Of a stretch of DNA of 64,000 nt, positions 48,036 through 61,079 are shown piece after piece (within the stretch, counting starts at the first letter, position 1; every line of letters begins with the position of its first letter). Source of the stretch: Glandiceps talaboti (taxonomy: Eukaryota; Hemichordata; Enteropneusta; Spengelidae); contig NC_135566.1 in NCBI RefSeq assembly GCF_964340395.1, positions 11,224,501-11,288,500 of the forward strand, given 5' to 3'. Below the pieces are notes generated by a model. That model did not search any database. It was not told the DNA's origin and worked only from the letters and a program-made list of their open reading frames with translations. The position numbers and the translations under genes were made by a program.

Positions 48036-51000
48036 GTCTTTATATTAGAGCATCTTTCCAATCTGAGAATGGTATGCAGCTTTAGAATGTTGTGAGGTTG
48101 TCGGCAGAAAAATTCTTATTTATTAAGATCTGATAATTTGTCTACAAATTATGTCAGACACAAAAAAATGGTGAAAAATATGAGACTATAGAAACTTTGA
48201 TGCCTCAGAATGATGCAAAATTTGAAGACTATATTCATTTTTTTTAAAATATGCAAATTATGAAAAATACAGATAATTTATTGCTTATTAAAAATTATGA
48301 TACAGTTAAGAAACTGTCCACAAAGGTAGTCTAAAGGTACCCTCAGTAAGAAATTTGCATATATGTAAGGTGTTTATTATGAGAACTAAAAAAAAAAAAA
48401 AAATCACAACCAAAGGAATCTACAACAGATATTCATGTAACTTTTTGTACATACTGTGTTCTCCCCTGAAAATAATGACAAAACAAACATAATTTACATA
48501 ACAAAAGAATATATTGCTATGTTAATGTTCTATGGTAGTTGAGAAATCATACTTGTCGGGTGGAATCCATTATCTCAGAAAGGCTGTGGGAGAAACCTGA
48601 AGTACTGAAGAATAAATTTAATTTTTTTGAAAATAGAGTTATGTAAGGGGAGCTAATAATGAGGTTATCTAATTTTCCCGAATTTATCAATAAATATAAC
48701 AAATTATCAACTTAGCTTCAGTGCCATTGGCACGAAAGGGATGTATTTAGATTATCTGAGAGAAAAAAATGATAGAAAAAGAAATTTCTAGTTGTAATCC
48801 TATTTTTTTACTCAAAATGAAGTCAGAGGAATTATTTTTTTATTTTTTTTAAAGTCATTTGTAGAATTATAATGAATATGTGCGAGGACATTAACAGAAA
48901 GAGTGAAAAATAAATGAACCAAGATGACAAAAAAATAAATGAACAAAGATAAGAAAAAAAGAAGCTAGACAAATAGTTAAACGTTGAAAGTGGCAACCAC
49001 ATCACCAATAAATCTATTTAACAAGCCAAGCAGTAAATCTCTTTACATTCAGTGAATTAACAAGTGCATGCGTCTCTCTCTCTCCCAAACAGATCTCAAT
49101 TTTGCAGTTCCTTTAAAAGGCCATTTTTAGTAGTGGAATTAGTCCGGATAAAACAAATACTTGCCCGGTAAAGATATAGAACGAAAAGCTTCTCAGCATT
49201 ATACTATAATCCATGAAGTCAGACAGCACTGACATAAATAACTGGTAGTGGGAAATTATCCCGGAATTACATAGAGAGGTGACACATGGAAAAGAAACGT
49301 TGCTGAAATTTAGGAATGCCAAATGAGAAAGAGCCCAAAATCTCTATTAAATGGTAGCTGGTTCAAGACAACGTGTGAACGTAGTTGTCATAAAAAAAAA
49401 AGGTACCTCAGGCGAGAAAACCGTTTCAATTAGACGAAACGTTATCTCATATTAAATATAGCTATACCTCTTTGCTTCATTTGCGTCTTTAGTTTTTGAC
49501 TGTTCTGAAAAAATAATTTGTAATTTCTGACTTTTTTTTGTTAATAAACACGTTTGGGGTGGTTATTTACTTTTTTGTATTGCATTCCTATACACAGACG
49601 CATTGCAGCGACATCCTGTTCATGTACAATCACAAAATGTGGTGCTGTGTTGCGTTTTTGTTTGCGTTATTAGCAGTTATTCTGTTACGCAGTAAGACGT
49701 TTAGATGGGAGGAGAAATTGACGAATAATGGTGGAATAGTCCGAGAATGTTGGGAAGTCTCCCTGGGAGAAAAACATGGTACATCTTAGCCTGCCAATTT
49801 ATTTGTGGACGTCAATTTTTACTTCCATCAGCCAGAGTTAGAGACAGCAATCACCTGTATCTTCTCTCTGTTTGTTGCTTGGATACCCGGAGTTTTGGAT
49901 AATTTCTTCTCAGTACAGCCCATCGCTCCTGCTGAGCAATTCCAAATGCCAATATAATTTCCATTCCTTAACTGGAGACAGAAATAATTCAACAATGGCT
50001 CTTGGAAGCTTCATGCGCCATGCTGCTCTCCACAATATTTCCAAAGCATGAAATTGTCAATTTTTTTCCGTTCAATATTAAGTTTTCCAAGCTGTTCAAT
50101 TACGAGAGAAACCAGTGATTCATTTAGGAAATTTTCTCTTTTAGAGAAAAATTTCACAAAATTAATTAATTTTTTACCCGAGTGATTACAAACTTTAATC
50201 AAATGGCTATAGCTGCAGGCAGCCTTTTAATCTTGGCTGTTATGATTAAACAGTCTCCAAATTCAGATTGAAATTAAATAATTTAGAATATAGACTATGG
50301 CTTGGGTCAGGTAAAACAGTCTAATCAGACGGTACTTTAATCTCTGACAAATTATTTATATTTTGGTGGGTGATTATCAACTTGTCTCACAAGTTTTCCA
50401 TCTCGCAGTAACATCACCTCGTGCAGGTATAATAATGATGCAACCATTTTTTTTCTCACTCGGAGGGACAGCTCAAGTTTCAATATGTTTGCAGCCAGGG
50501 GCATGCATCTCTCTGACAGCATCAGCTATGTTGCTGCAAGTTATTTCCCCGCTAAATTGAAAAAATAAACGTAGCAGGAGTAAAGAATTTGATCTCAAGT
50601 TTATCATAATATTGTCTGTCTGTAGAAGAATACGAATCTCCCATTGAAGCAAAAACTGTTATTAGGGAGATACGTGAATAAAAAAAGTCAGAGACGTACT
50701 CACACATTCTCATGCCATGAAAGATAATATTACAACAAATTTGTCAAATGATATACTTGTAGTATGATATGCTTGTAAAATTTTAACAAGACTTTTATTC
50801 TTCATTAAAAATTTTACTTGAATTTACATTTTTTTGGGCGTTACGTGATACTTCGTAATAGTCTTTTAAATCTGTAACATGAGTCTCAATCTTATTGAAA
50901 ATTTTGTTTGGATTTATAACAAGATTTAGTAAACAAGCTTATTTTTTTTAGTCAAGTGATGATACCTTTGTAGTATTTTTGTAAATTTTTAAAGTAATTT

Positions 51001-53705
51001 TTGCTCACTCGAAAATTTAGCTGAAATTATAAGAAAATGATGGTTAACCTGCAGATTTGATGTAAAAGTTGATGCAGTAAAGTTGACACAGACAATCAGT
51101 TTTTTGACCGTAATTCTGCAGTTCACATTGATAGTTCATACAAGTTATTAGTGTTGTACAATTTCCAGGCTGAATTCTACTGTCAATTTTTCCCGCCTAA
51201 TAGTCTGTTATTATGCTTTGAGTAACACATTAATAGTGAAATCATAATTGATATTTTGAATTTGAAATAAGGAGACAACTATTTCTTTTGGCTCTTGCAC
51301 TAAAATTAGACATAAATTCTCATGATCGTCTCCGTGAAGAAGAAAAAAATTAATTAACATTTAGAAGATTTAAATGGATTCTCTCCACAGGCAAACAATC
51401 TTTGTGCTCAGCGTAAAAAAAAAAATTACGTTTTGCCCCCAGGAAAAACTGTAAATTTTATCGACAAATGTATTCACTAATGTTTTATTCAAAATCATCC
51501 ATCTATCCCTAATTCCTTTGCTACATGGTATTTTATTCGGAATGATTATTTTGTGTTGACTGCTTTTGCCCTAAATCTGCAGAGTATCGAAGGATTAGTC
51601 TAGTTGGTGCACATGTGGTGGGTAGAAGTTCAATAAGCTATGTCGTACGACAACACAGCTATAACGTTCGTAAAACCGAAAAGGCTAAATACAGTAATAC
51701 ATAATAATGCTCCTGACTTGCATGTTAATAAAGCCGCTAGGTTTATTCTTGTAAATAATCGCGAGTGTGCTTGGGGCCAATATTTTTGTAATTTACATAG
51801 TTTTACATTCATTATTCATCTTGAGCTGATTTTATGTATATGCTGTAGGCCAACTTATTTTCTGCAATGGAGGCTTTTTTTCATTAATAATTGAACACAC
51901 TGACACTCTGGTGTGTGTGTGTGCGATCTGCTTGCTTACATTACAATTAGGAATCTATAGACGCTATGTGAGAAGCAAAGCTATTATTTGACTTAGCAAA
52001 TTTGGGAGGCTTTTATACCATTGTCGTTTACATTTTGTGAGAGCTAATGGAGGAAGAGTAAAGGTTTTTGTGCGTTAATAGTTTACAGAAAATACAGCTG
52101 GAAACGGTGAACAATGAAGGTGTCATGTGTTTACTCAACGATATAAACACAGTTTACTTTTGGGACCGATTGTGTAAAACCAGGAAAAGGAAAAATCAGG
52201 GAATATTGCATTCCAGTTAAACGTTTAAAATTCACAATTGGAGTCTGTTCTCTAATAATGAATAAATGCAGCAGTCGTCTATGTTCTCAAATTAGACTGA
52301 AAATGGTAATTTTGATGTGATTTTTCACTCAAGTCCTGATTACATGCTAACGACTGTATCGCAGAAGGATCTCCTTCAAATGTGAATTTTTGTGTTGAAT
52401 TTCCAGTGAATTTTATGAGGAAACTTTTTCAATGCTGCAAGAAATTGGTAATGCTCAATTGGCCATCTTTTCACATGTATGATGTAGAAAGCTGAAAAAA
52501 TTCTGTTTCTTCCTACTTGGAATATTCCATTTCTTGATGGGGAGGGGGACAGTGATTCATGATGTACTTTGACAATATTACTAGCATTATTTTGAACATT
52601 ATCTAAACTGTGCTTAGACCGTGTAAAGTGATATAAAACAGTGAAAGTTTTGTACTTTGTGAATCAAAAATGACTGAAAGTTGTGAAGGCTGTCTATTTT
52701 GTTAGAAAGAGATGCTTGTATTATGTGAGTAACAGCTGTTGAAGCACCTGTATACAAGTATAAAGACTTTTAGTACTAGTTCTACAAAAGTGAAATTTTT
52801 TGTTGTACCCTAAACACAGATATCACGTCTAACATGTTACTGGCAATCAAAACTCAACACACTTTCTTTTTGCGTACTTACTGTCTTACATTGCAGTTTT
52901 TTATTTTTGACTTGAAAATAAATAGAAACAAAATATGTGCATACATAGAGTAACCATAGCGACAGTAAGAATGACCACATGGAGCTTAATTACACAAACT
53001 GTTTTGCAAACAGGTCAATAACATAACATTTATCATGCAAGTTTAATAGTTATGTTGCTGTGAAACTTTGCAAGGGTGTTTTCTTTTTTAAAGCAAAGGA
53101 CGGATTTTAAAGTCAGAGTTCTTGTACATATATAATTCAAAGCCAACTCCGACATGATCTGTATATGTTCAATAATTTGCCCATTGGATTTCCGGGCCAC
53201 GGCTCTGGTACTTCTGTTGCATGAGATAGATTTTAGAGCCAGGATGTTCTAGTGCATTTTACAGAAGTTGACAGGCAAAGTCCTTATATTTGTGTAGCAT
53301 CAGACAGACTACAGAGCTGGGGCTTTCTGGTGCATTTACAACAATATCAGTGGGCTCAGCTATGTTTGTAGCGATGGATAACCTTACAGCTAGGATATTA
53401 GTGGTTTTTTAGGGCAATGGATAGATTTCAAAGTAAGGAATCCGATATGGCAGATTTCAAACCTATGGCCATTTATTGTTTTCTAAAATGAATGACAGGG
53501 TTTTAATGATAAAATGTCATAACATAAAATAATGCCTGCTACCTAGTTAGAAAATAAACAAACAAAATAAGTTAAAAGTTATGCTGTAAAGAACACAAAA
53601 ATGAGCAGTGGGTGTTTTTTTTTACTGAGTACATTTGTATAATCACATTTCCTCAGTGTTGAAAATTGTCCAATGTCTTTTGAGATCTTACAATTGTCAA
53701 CATTA
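48036..53705. other. Intron segment, longest stretch without tandem repeats
   Basis: Mostly unique, AT-rich. The block 49800-50570 is compositionally balanced, carries ATTAATTAATTT (50160-50171) and other homeodomain-type TAAT cores, and looks like a candidate regulatory block. The block 51600-51900 is also complex. An 83-codon frame at 49538-49789 has a hydrophobic segment but no family match or splice support. Confidence 0.35.
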
Positions 53706-53714
53706 TTATTTGTG

Positions 53715-54145
53715 AAAGCTCAATTCTGATTGGATAAACTATCAAATTATAATATCCAATCTCCATGTTGATTGGTAAAGCCTACAATTTATGAGTCCAT
53801 ATCCATCCTCAAAGCTGATTGGCTGAAATATATGAATTTTGATTGGCTGATATGACCAACGGCCTAAGGGATAAACTATTGAATTATAATACCATATCTA
53901 ACCATAGAGCTGATTGGATAAACTATTGAATTATAATACATATGGAACCATAGAGCTGATTGGATAAACTATTGAATTATAATACCATATCCAACCGTAG
54001 AGCTGATTGGCTAAACTATTGAATTATAATACATATGTAACCATATAGCTGATTGGTTAAACAATTGAATGATAATACCTTATCTAACCTTAGAGCTGAT
54101 TGGATAAACCAGCTCCCATGCTGATTGGTTGGTACTGATAACAGC
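53715..54145 (-). repeat. 47-bp minisatellite with CCAATCAGC per unit
   Basis: About ten ATTGG pentamers on the + strand (CCAAT on the minus). The core array (about 53905-54110) has a 47-48 bp period: GAGCTGATTGGATAAACTAT then TGAATTATAATACCATATC. Units near 53817, 54004 and 54050 read RRCCAATCAGC on the minus strand, the full NF-Y consensus. Confidence 0.88.
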
Positions 54146-54524
54146 TTCACTTCATTTTTATGAAAACAAAAGTCTGAAATGGTTGAATGATGACACCGTG
54201 ATAAACTTATTGATTTGTATCTGTAATCAAGTACGTATAGGACAGTAATCATCCCTAGATTGATGTAGTCCTACCTAGATCAGATTACTCCGATCAGATT
54301 TACATACACTGATTACCTGTAGTTTATCTTCACATACACTTTCTGCAGTCTCCTTACGGTATATATATACTGTGTCTCTTAGTAGAAAGCTTGTATGAAA
54401 ACTCATGAATAACGAAAAATAGAAACATTTGAAGAAAAAAAAAATGCAATTTAGCAAGTAATTCCAAATTTATGAAATGCAACATCCATTCGTTGTCTAG
54501 CCTACAGACTGTCACTACCATCCA
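54146..54524. other. Intron segment, nothing identified
   Basis: Unique sequence between the CCAAT array and the foldback. Confidence 0.5.
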
Positions 54525-54935
54525 TGGTCATTATCACTGTCACAGAATACATTCGTAAAGTGGCCATATGGATTAGAATTTGGTATTTATTTTTAGATTT
54601 TTAATTTACAAAACAATTTTATCATGGCTTCCTACGTGAAAAATCAATGCGAAACAACATAGACCAAGTCTGTGTTTGTAACTCAATACACTGCAAAAAG
54701 CTAAAAAATGTGTAAAAATGTTTGTTATCGTACGTACAATAACAAACATTTTACACACTTATCAGTCTTTTGCCATTTATTGAATTACAAACACAGACTT
54801 GGCATATGTTGTTTCACATTGATTTTTCAAGTAGGAAGCCATGATAAAATTGTTTTTTAAGTTAAAAATCCAAATAAATACCCAATCCTCATCCACATGG
54901 CCACTTTAAACTGTGTATTCTGTACTAGTAACCAC
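54525..54935. repeat. Foldback palindrome, ~185-bp arms
   Basis: The left arm (54543-54728) and right arm (54738-54922) are inverted copies at roughly 85 percent identity by eye. Paired blocks include ACAAACACAGACTTGG, GGAAGCCATGATAAAATTGT and ATGGCCACTTTA. The centre is TTATCGTACGTACAATAA, so the loop is about 9 bases. Weaker similarity continues to the stated ends. No coding capacity; a foldback transposon or a local inverted duplication. Confidence 0.85.
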
Positions 54936-55370
54936 TACAAATCTCTGGGCCATTCGTAGTCCAGTATTCATCCGTTGTGCTTACAATCACACCTACAGCG
55001 TTCTGTTTACCATATATACATACAGTAACAAAAATATCATGAGTGAATGATCATCAACAGTCAAGCTTGAAGCATACCAGTGGTTATACTGACAATTTGT
55101 CTTGTCTAATGTAATGGATTCACATTATAACTTTATCAGTTAAAGGGACACTTTGAGGAAAACACAGGCTCAGAGACTTTGTAGCCTAAAGACATGTGTC
55201 GTTGGCCTTCAAATGTAGTGATCCTCCCTTAATTTTCCATTGATGAGTCTCTAGCCCAGAGACTTTGCTACATGTAGCTGGCTTGTCAGTGTTGTTTGTC
55301 AGAACATAGACTTACCTGGCTGGCTTTACAGTGTCATTTTCCTCTGAAAAGCCAGTGTGTTGTGTCAGCT
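54936..55370. other. Intron segment, nothing identified
   Basis: Unique sequence with no exon. Confidence 0.5.
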
Positions 55371-55371
55371 A

Positions 55372-55665
55372 GCCAAGTCTATGGACTAAGCAGAACTTAG
55401 CAGTGCTATAAAGACTGTGGGCTAAGCAGAACTTAGCAGTGCTATAAAGTCTGTGGGCTAAGCAGAACTTAGCAGTGCCAAGTCTATGGACTAAGCAGAA
55501 CTTAGCAGTGCCGAGTCTGTTGACTAAGCAGAACTTAGCAGTGCCATAAAGACTGTGGGCTAAGCAGAACTTAACAGTGCCATAAAGACTGTGGACTAAG
55601 CAGAACTTAGCAGTACCAAGTCTGTGGACTAAGCAGAACTTGGCAGTGCCAAGTCTGTGGACTGT
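55372..55665 (+). repeat. 33/36-bp minisatellite
   Basis: About eight units with the core AAGCAGAACTTAGCAGTGCY. Units are 33 bp (joined by AAGTCTRTGGACT) or 36 bp (joined by ATAAAGACTGTGGGCT). Because both lengths are multiples of three, a minus-strand frame of 117 codons stays open; it is not a gene. Confidence 0.92.
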
Positions 55666-55685
55666 GGAAAGTCCACAGACTTGGC
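55648..55685. repeat. Perfect 16-bp hairpin closing the minisatellite
   Basis: GCCAAGTCTGTGGACT (55648-55663) and AGTCCACAGACTTGGC (55670-55685) with a 6-base loop. The left arm is the minisatellite's own linker, so the array's last unit is inverted. Confidence 0.9.
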
Positions 55686-55699
55686 AAGTCTGTGGAAAT

Positions 55700-57025
55700 T
55701 GTTTCCTTGAGTTTATCTCCATCCATACATTTTACCATGCCTTTGTGTATGTCATCTTAATTTGGTATCAGTAAACTGACCCCAAAACACACCAAATAAC
55801 CAATACTGTGTTCAGCTAAAATTAAAAACCTTTCAAAATTAGACATTTCATGATATTTCATTGAAGAAAGAATGGTAACAATGTGACTGATAGTGTAAAG
55901 GAACAAGTTTATGAAAACTTTATTTTTTTGTTCAAACTTTTGTGATGTAATTTGTATAAGGAGTTGAGGGCCATGAACTTAGATGAACTGCGTTTTGAGA
56001 TGACAGCTGTATGCATTGTCAGATCTAAAGGATGAGTCGTGTGGGTGGGTAGCAGGCAAAATGAAACTCAGAGTACATCATTTGAATAGTGGTAACAGCG
56101 ATAATAGAACATCTCTGCAGGCTTTAATCTCAATAAGTAGTCTCTAAAAAATTTGTCACATCTTGGCAAAATCAGGAGAAGGAGTGCGGCTGAAAATTAA
56201 TTTTCTCACATTCCTCGTGTATAAATGAGTGCATTGAGATAAACATGGTCTCACTGAATGAATACATACTAATGTGGTCATGTTTTTCAGGAAGTCGCCA
56301 CGCTCCAGGGCTAGATCAAGGGCAAATTCAAATTATCCACCTCAAAATTGAAACTCTTATCTCAATAAATTATGTATACATGTACGTTATTCAGAACACT
56401 GTTCTCAATATATACTGACCGAGTATTTTTTTTTGGTATTTAATAACATTTTTATTACAAAAGTACAAATCTTTTCATGGTTGGAAATCGTTTACATTTT
56501 GTATTCGGAAACTTTTCGTAAGTTATCAATTTCAAAAACTGTCCCCATTTCTTGATGCGTGCATTTAATTTACTTTTTTCGAACCGCAATATAAAACTCT
56601 ACACTCTGAATATTTTGTTAGTATTTTTTGTACGCCATCAAATCTGATATTTGTTTTCTGAACGTTGAAATATAAATAAAACGTTTAGCAACAAGAATAA
56701 CTGAGTAGTTTTCATTACAGCACTGATCTGATATTATGACAAATGATACCTACTGAAACTACATGTACGACATCGCTACGGACATACTTTCCAACATATT
56801 TAGGGTATGTTATTGTACAGAAGTTTACTCACAGCTTCAGAATAAATAAAACCCGGACAGCTGTAACAGGCAGGAACAATAAGTATTTTTTCACCATTTT
56901 TTTTTTTTTTTTACTTATCCCTGACTTTGAATTCTATAAGTACGACTTTGTAAATCATTGTAACTTAAAATAATCACTGAAGCTGCATTTCCTTTATTTC
57001 TTATACATGAAGTCAAAAACCAGAA
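55700..57025. other. Intron segment, nothing identified
   Basis: Unique AT-rich sequence; no exon recognised. Confidence 0.5.
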
Positions 57026-57028
57026 GCT

Positions 57029-57215
57029 AGTTTCATTATTTTGCTATTTTTTACCTGTTGTAATTTTTCACTAAATTTTGCTAACTTTTACCTGTTGTAA
57101 TTTTTTCACTAAATTTTGCTAAATTTTGCCTGTTGAAATTTTTCAGTACATTTTGCTAACTTTTGCCTGTTGTAATTTTCACTACATTTTGCTAATTTTT
57201 GACCTGTTGTAACTT
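57029..57215 (+). repeat. ~38-bp minisatellite, about 5 units
   Basis: CCTGTTGTAATTTTTCACTA then AATTTTGCTAACTTTTG/A repeats with a 36-40 bp period. Confidence 0.85.
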
Positions 57216-58490
57216 TCTGGGCACAATTTGTTGATTTTTGTTGTTGAAAAAATACATCAAAACTTGATATGGAACCAGATGTATTAATTTACATGTCTAC
57301 AAGTCCTGTATGGTTGTACATGTATGTACACTACTTTGACTTGATATGGTAGGCAATACAAATAAACAGGTGTTTAAAGAATTACATGCAAATAAACATC
57401 TGGACCATGTAATCATTTGTCAACAACTTGTAAATGTGTCAGATGCTGATAGGGTGTAATCAGCCATGACCAAAAGTTAAAAAGTTAAAAATGATCAATA
57501 TTTATCTGGTAACAACTTCTGAGACTCTAAATAAAGTTTGTATAATGGTCTCCACTATATTTAGCATGCAACTAAACTTTGAAAATTTTACTTGAAAGTT
57601 TGACTAAAATTTTTGATAGCTAAGATTTGTTGAGCCTAAATTAGGATTTTTGCACCCCTAACTTGATGATTATTAGATTCTTTCTATCCAATGGTAGACT
57701 CGACCAGAATGGTTTCTTGTGTAACACTATGTATTCTGATAGATAAAAGCAAACAAGCTATGGAGACATGCTTACACAATAAGTACATAATGTATACAAC
57801 TCACACAGGAATTTATGATGTAGTGATGGGAAGGAAGAAAGAACTTTAAAGAGTTGAGAAAGAAGGGTATAGTATTGAAACAGTATCCCAGATATTTGCA
57901 AAACATTTCAAATATTTATCTGAGTGAGTAAATGGATATGCTGAACTTTCAGTGTATGCTAGCATTGAATATAACCTACCTGTAGACTTGAAAAACTATA
58001 CTGCTACTATTTCAGCTATTCCAATGTCCCATTTTGATTTTTTTTTTGAAGGATGAATGAAAAATCAAAATGACATTTAGGAAAACTAAATAGTGTAACT
58101 GCATTAGTCTACTAGCATTGGATGGTATCGGTAAAATTAGACATTATTTTGATTTCATTTACTCTTTCAAAAAAACAGTTAACTTTTCTGTGTCTAAGAG
58201 ATGATCGTTAATGCGGCCTGTCTTCAATATTGATATTTGTGCCTTAACCCACAAGGACACTGGAATAGTACCAGATCATCATATAGATTGCTAAGCTGAT
58301 CTTCAGAGTCTTTATCGTATTTTCACCAATGCTGATATTTCACCCCAAAGAAAACGAAGACCCCTTTTACATGCGGGTGAAGGAATTTAATACTATCAAT
58401 TTTTGGAAACAGGAAATTTGAATCATTAATTTGAGATAGAGAGAGAAGTTTAGCTGTCTTCATATTATGTGTCTGCAGAGGAATTGCATC
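57216..58490. other. Intron segment, nothing identified
   Basis: Unique AT-rich sequence; no exon recognised. Confidence 0.5.
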
Positions 58491-58494
58491 ACTC

Positions 58495-58730
58495 CGTCCG
58501 CCCCATTATCTATTCATATTACCCTTGGTTTGTATTGACACCAATTTCACGCTTATTTAACCTTTTCATGGTGTATAGAATTTCCGATAAAATGGGCCTT
58601 CCTCCAATCACAAAATCTCATTAGATGACTGATAAGAAATGTGATAAGCAGGGAAAGAGGGGAATGATGTCACACGCTCATTTGCATATTGATGCAAAGT
58701 CGGCCATGTTTGGTGTTGCCTATCATTTAA
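58495..58730. promoter_or_regulatory. Candidate intronic cis-regulatory block
   Basis: Non-repetitive and less AT-biased. It holds an ATTTGCAT octamer (about 58679-58686), two GATAAG motifs (about 58630 and 58643), CCAATCACA (about 58604) and a TGATGTCAC CRE-like site (about 58665) within 90 bp. The cluster suggests an enhancer about 2.4 kb before the bHLH exon. Inference only. Confidence 0.25.
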
Positions 58731-58969
58731 TTTCAATCCCAAATTTGAATCAGAAGTTCAGACTACTTTGCATTTGTACAAGGCTGTAGGTACTGTTATT
58801 TGTACTGATCCTCATGAAAGTCAAATCCAGCTTCTTTTTTTTTTTTTGCATATAGTGCCGTTTTAAGTCGTTGTTTGTAATAGGCTGTCTAATGGACTTT
58901 TGTATTGATCTGTAGACTCTGGTAATGAAGATAAAATTAACTGAAGAAATGGCCATAAATAGTATCTGA

Positions 58970-59260
58970 TATCATCTTTCTACAAATGCACTCCCTCTTT
59001 AATGTTGTCCGTCGCTACATAAAGCACTTTATAAAATGCAACCCTCTCGTCAATACTATTTTCAACATTTTAAAGTACTATTTAAAGACACAACCGTTTT
59101 TCAACGCTATTTTCATCATTTTTTATAAGCCTATATAAAGATGTAATTGTGGAAAGAAAGGGTTACTCATAAACATTAGTTTCACTTATTTGAAGTAATA
59201 AAACAAAGATAAAACCCATAATCAATGTTATTTCCCATTATGTAAAGGACTTTTATAAAG
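58970..59260 (+). repeat. Very degenerate ~75-bp tandem repeat
   Basis: Recurring pattern of AATRYTATTTTCANCATT followed by TATAAAGA/CTTTATAAA at about 58995, 59055, 59115 and 59225. Confidence 0.4.
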
Positions 59261-59409
59261 ATGATATGGATGCAATGAAATCTTAGCTTGTTTGGTCATG
59301 TACTCTTCTTGTAAATGAGAATACTGTACACTCTTCTTGTAAACGAGAAGACTCTTGTGTCTCCGATTCGAGTACAGTCCCAGACTATTTAGATCTTGGA
59401 TGTTGAACA

Positions 59410-59925
59410 CAACAATGTATATAACCAAACTATTGAGATTTCAGATGTTGAACACAGCAGTCAGAATAGTGTAGATGGTTATAACCAAACTATTGAGATT
59501 TCAGATGTTGAACATAGCAGTCAGAATTGTGTAGATAGGTATAAACAAACTATTTAGATTTCAGATGTTGAACACAGCAGTCAGAATAGTGCAGATGGGT
59601 ATAACCAAACTATTTAGATTTCAGATGTTGAACATAGCAGTCAGAATTGTGTAGATGGGTATATATAACCAAACTATTTAGATAGATTTCAGATGTTGAA
59701 CACAGCAGTCAGAATAGTGTAGATGGGTTTAACCAAACTATTTAGATTTCAGATGTTGAACACAGCAGTCAGAATAGTGTAGATGGGTTTAACCAAACTA
59801 TTTAGATTTCAGATGTTGAACACAGCAGTCAGAATAGTGTAGATGGGTATAATCAAACTATTTAGATTTCAGATGTTGAACACAGCAGTCAGAATACAGC
59901 AGTCAGAATTGTGTAGATACGTGGT
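59410..59925 (+). repeat. 60-bp minisatellite, about 8 units
   Basis: Unit contains CCAAACTATTTAGATTTCAG then ATGTTGAACACAGCAGTCAG and TGTAGATGGGTATAA. Positions 59701-59760 and 59761-59820 are identical; earlier units differ by a few bases and one carries a TATA insertion. Confidence 0.95.
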
Positions 59926-61079
59926 AACAAATAATAGATTTTTACAAACAGAAACTCATGGATGTCGTCGAGGTAGACAGTGGTTCATATTTTGTCATGT
60001 ACTATAGAATACACCCTAAGGTGTGCAAACGTACATGTCAGCTTTCATCAACTTGTATTTCCAACCTCGGGCTAAAAGAATGTTTCAGTTGTTAATATAC
60101 ATATGTATGTATAGGTTGAAAAGACGGCTTTGTACTGTGGTACTGTAGGTTAGTTTAACGAGGAACCATTTCCTCTTCCAAATATCTATCTATACACATA
60201 CATGTAGCTGCTACTGGAAAGTTTGTTTACTGTGTTCTTAGATATAAAGACTTCACAGGTAATTTTGTAACCCTAAGAAGTATTTAATTACCTGTGGGTA
60301 AACATAGAACCCATTACACCAAAGTAAAGCATGTTTTTTTTTTTGTGTGTGTGTGTGTGTACTACAATTGTTTGTAGCATCCATATCAAAGGCAAAAGTA
60401 TATTGTTTCATTTGCTATACATGTATTTGCGTAGCAGTATGCAGTATGGTGCAATATGTGTATCTAATCAAATTGATTTTTGGTCCATACCCTAAATTCA
60501 GTACCACCTTCCAATAAATCCCTATTTTAACTTACTTATATACAACTTATAGATCTCTAAATGACGGTTAAAATGTTTGATTATTTGTATCTTAATAATA
60601 TTCAGTAAATGTAATGTTGGTTATCAGATCAAAAAAGTATCACCATAGTTACTGCTAGTACTGGTGTAAGTAAAGGTTGGCTACTAAACAGTAGGTTGAT
60701 TGACTTCCTTTAAGAATTTTAGTTCTTGAATTGTATCAAAAACCGGAATTTAGATTTTATCTGAATTTGCCTTTTTTTTCCTCCTGCTTACATGTTACAT
60801 GTCTAATACTTAGTCTTCAGATCCAAATCATGGACAAGAAAATCATAGAATTTGTGGCTTACATGTTACAGCTCCAGTGAAAAAAAACAAAAATGTCTGG
60901 AGATTGAAATTTTCTAATTTGGAAATAAATCCGAAATTTTCACCTACATCTTTTTGTTTTCTTGTATCATGCTTGTATCAATTGTCATAGCAACATTCTG
61001 TTAACTTGAAACCAAAATTTGATAGAGAAATCTGTAACTGACTTTGACTTCTTTTTTTTTGACCATTTGTATTTTACAG
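59926..61079. other. Intron segment before the bHLH exon
   Basis: Unique AT-rich sequence with a short (GT)n at about 60346-60360. It ends in the polypyrimidine tract and acceptor of the bHLH exon. Confidence 0.5.

Noticed and set aside
49410-49450. Second hammerhead-like motif (CGAAACG after a CTCAGGCGAG box)
   Set aside because: The first box and stem do not fit the core; only CGAAACGTT matches.
49538-49789. 83-codon frame with a hydrophobic stretch, possible small membrane protein
   Set aside because: No family resemblance, weak start context, and surrounding sequence gives no exon structure.
55369-55722. 117-codon minus-strand repeat protein (GTAKFCLVH repeats)
   Set aside because: Unit lengths divisible by three keep the frame open; no signal peptide, splice sites or family match.
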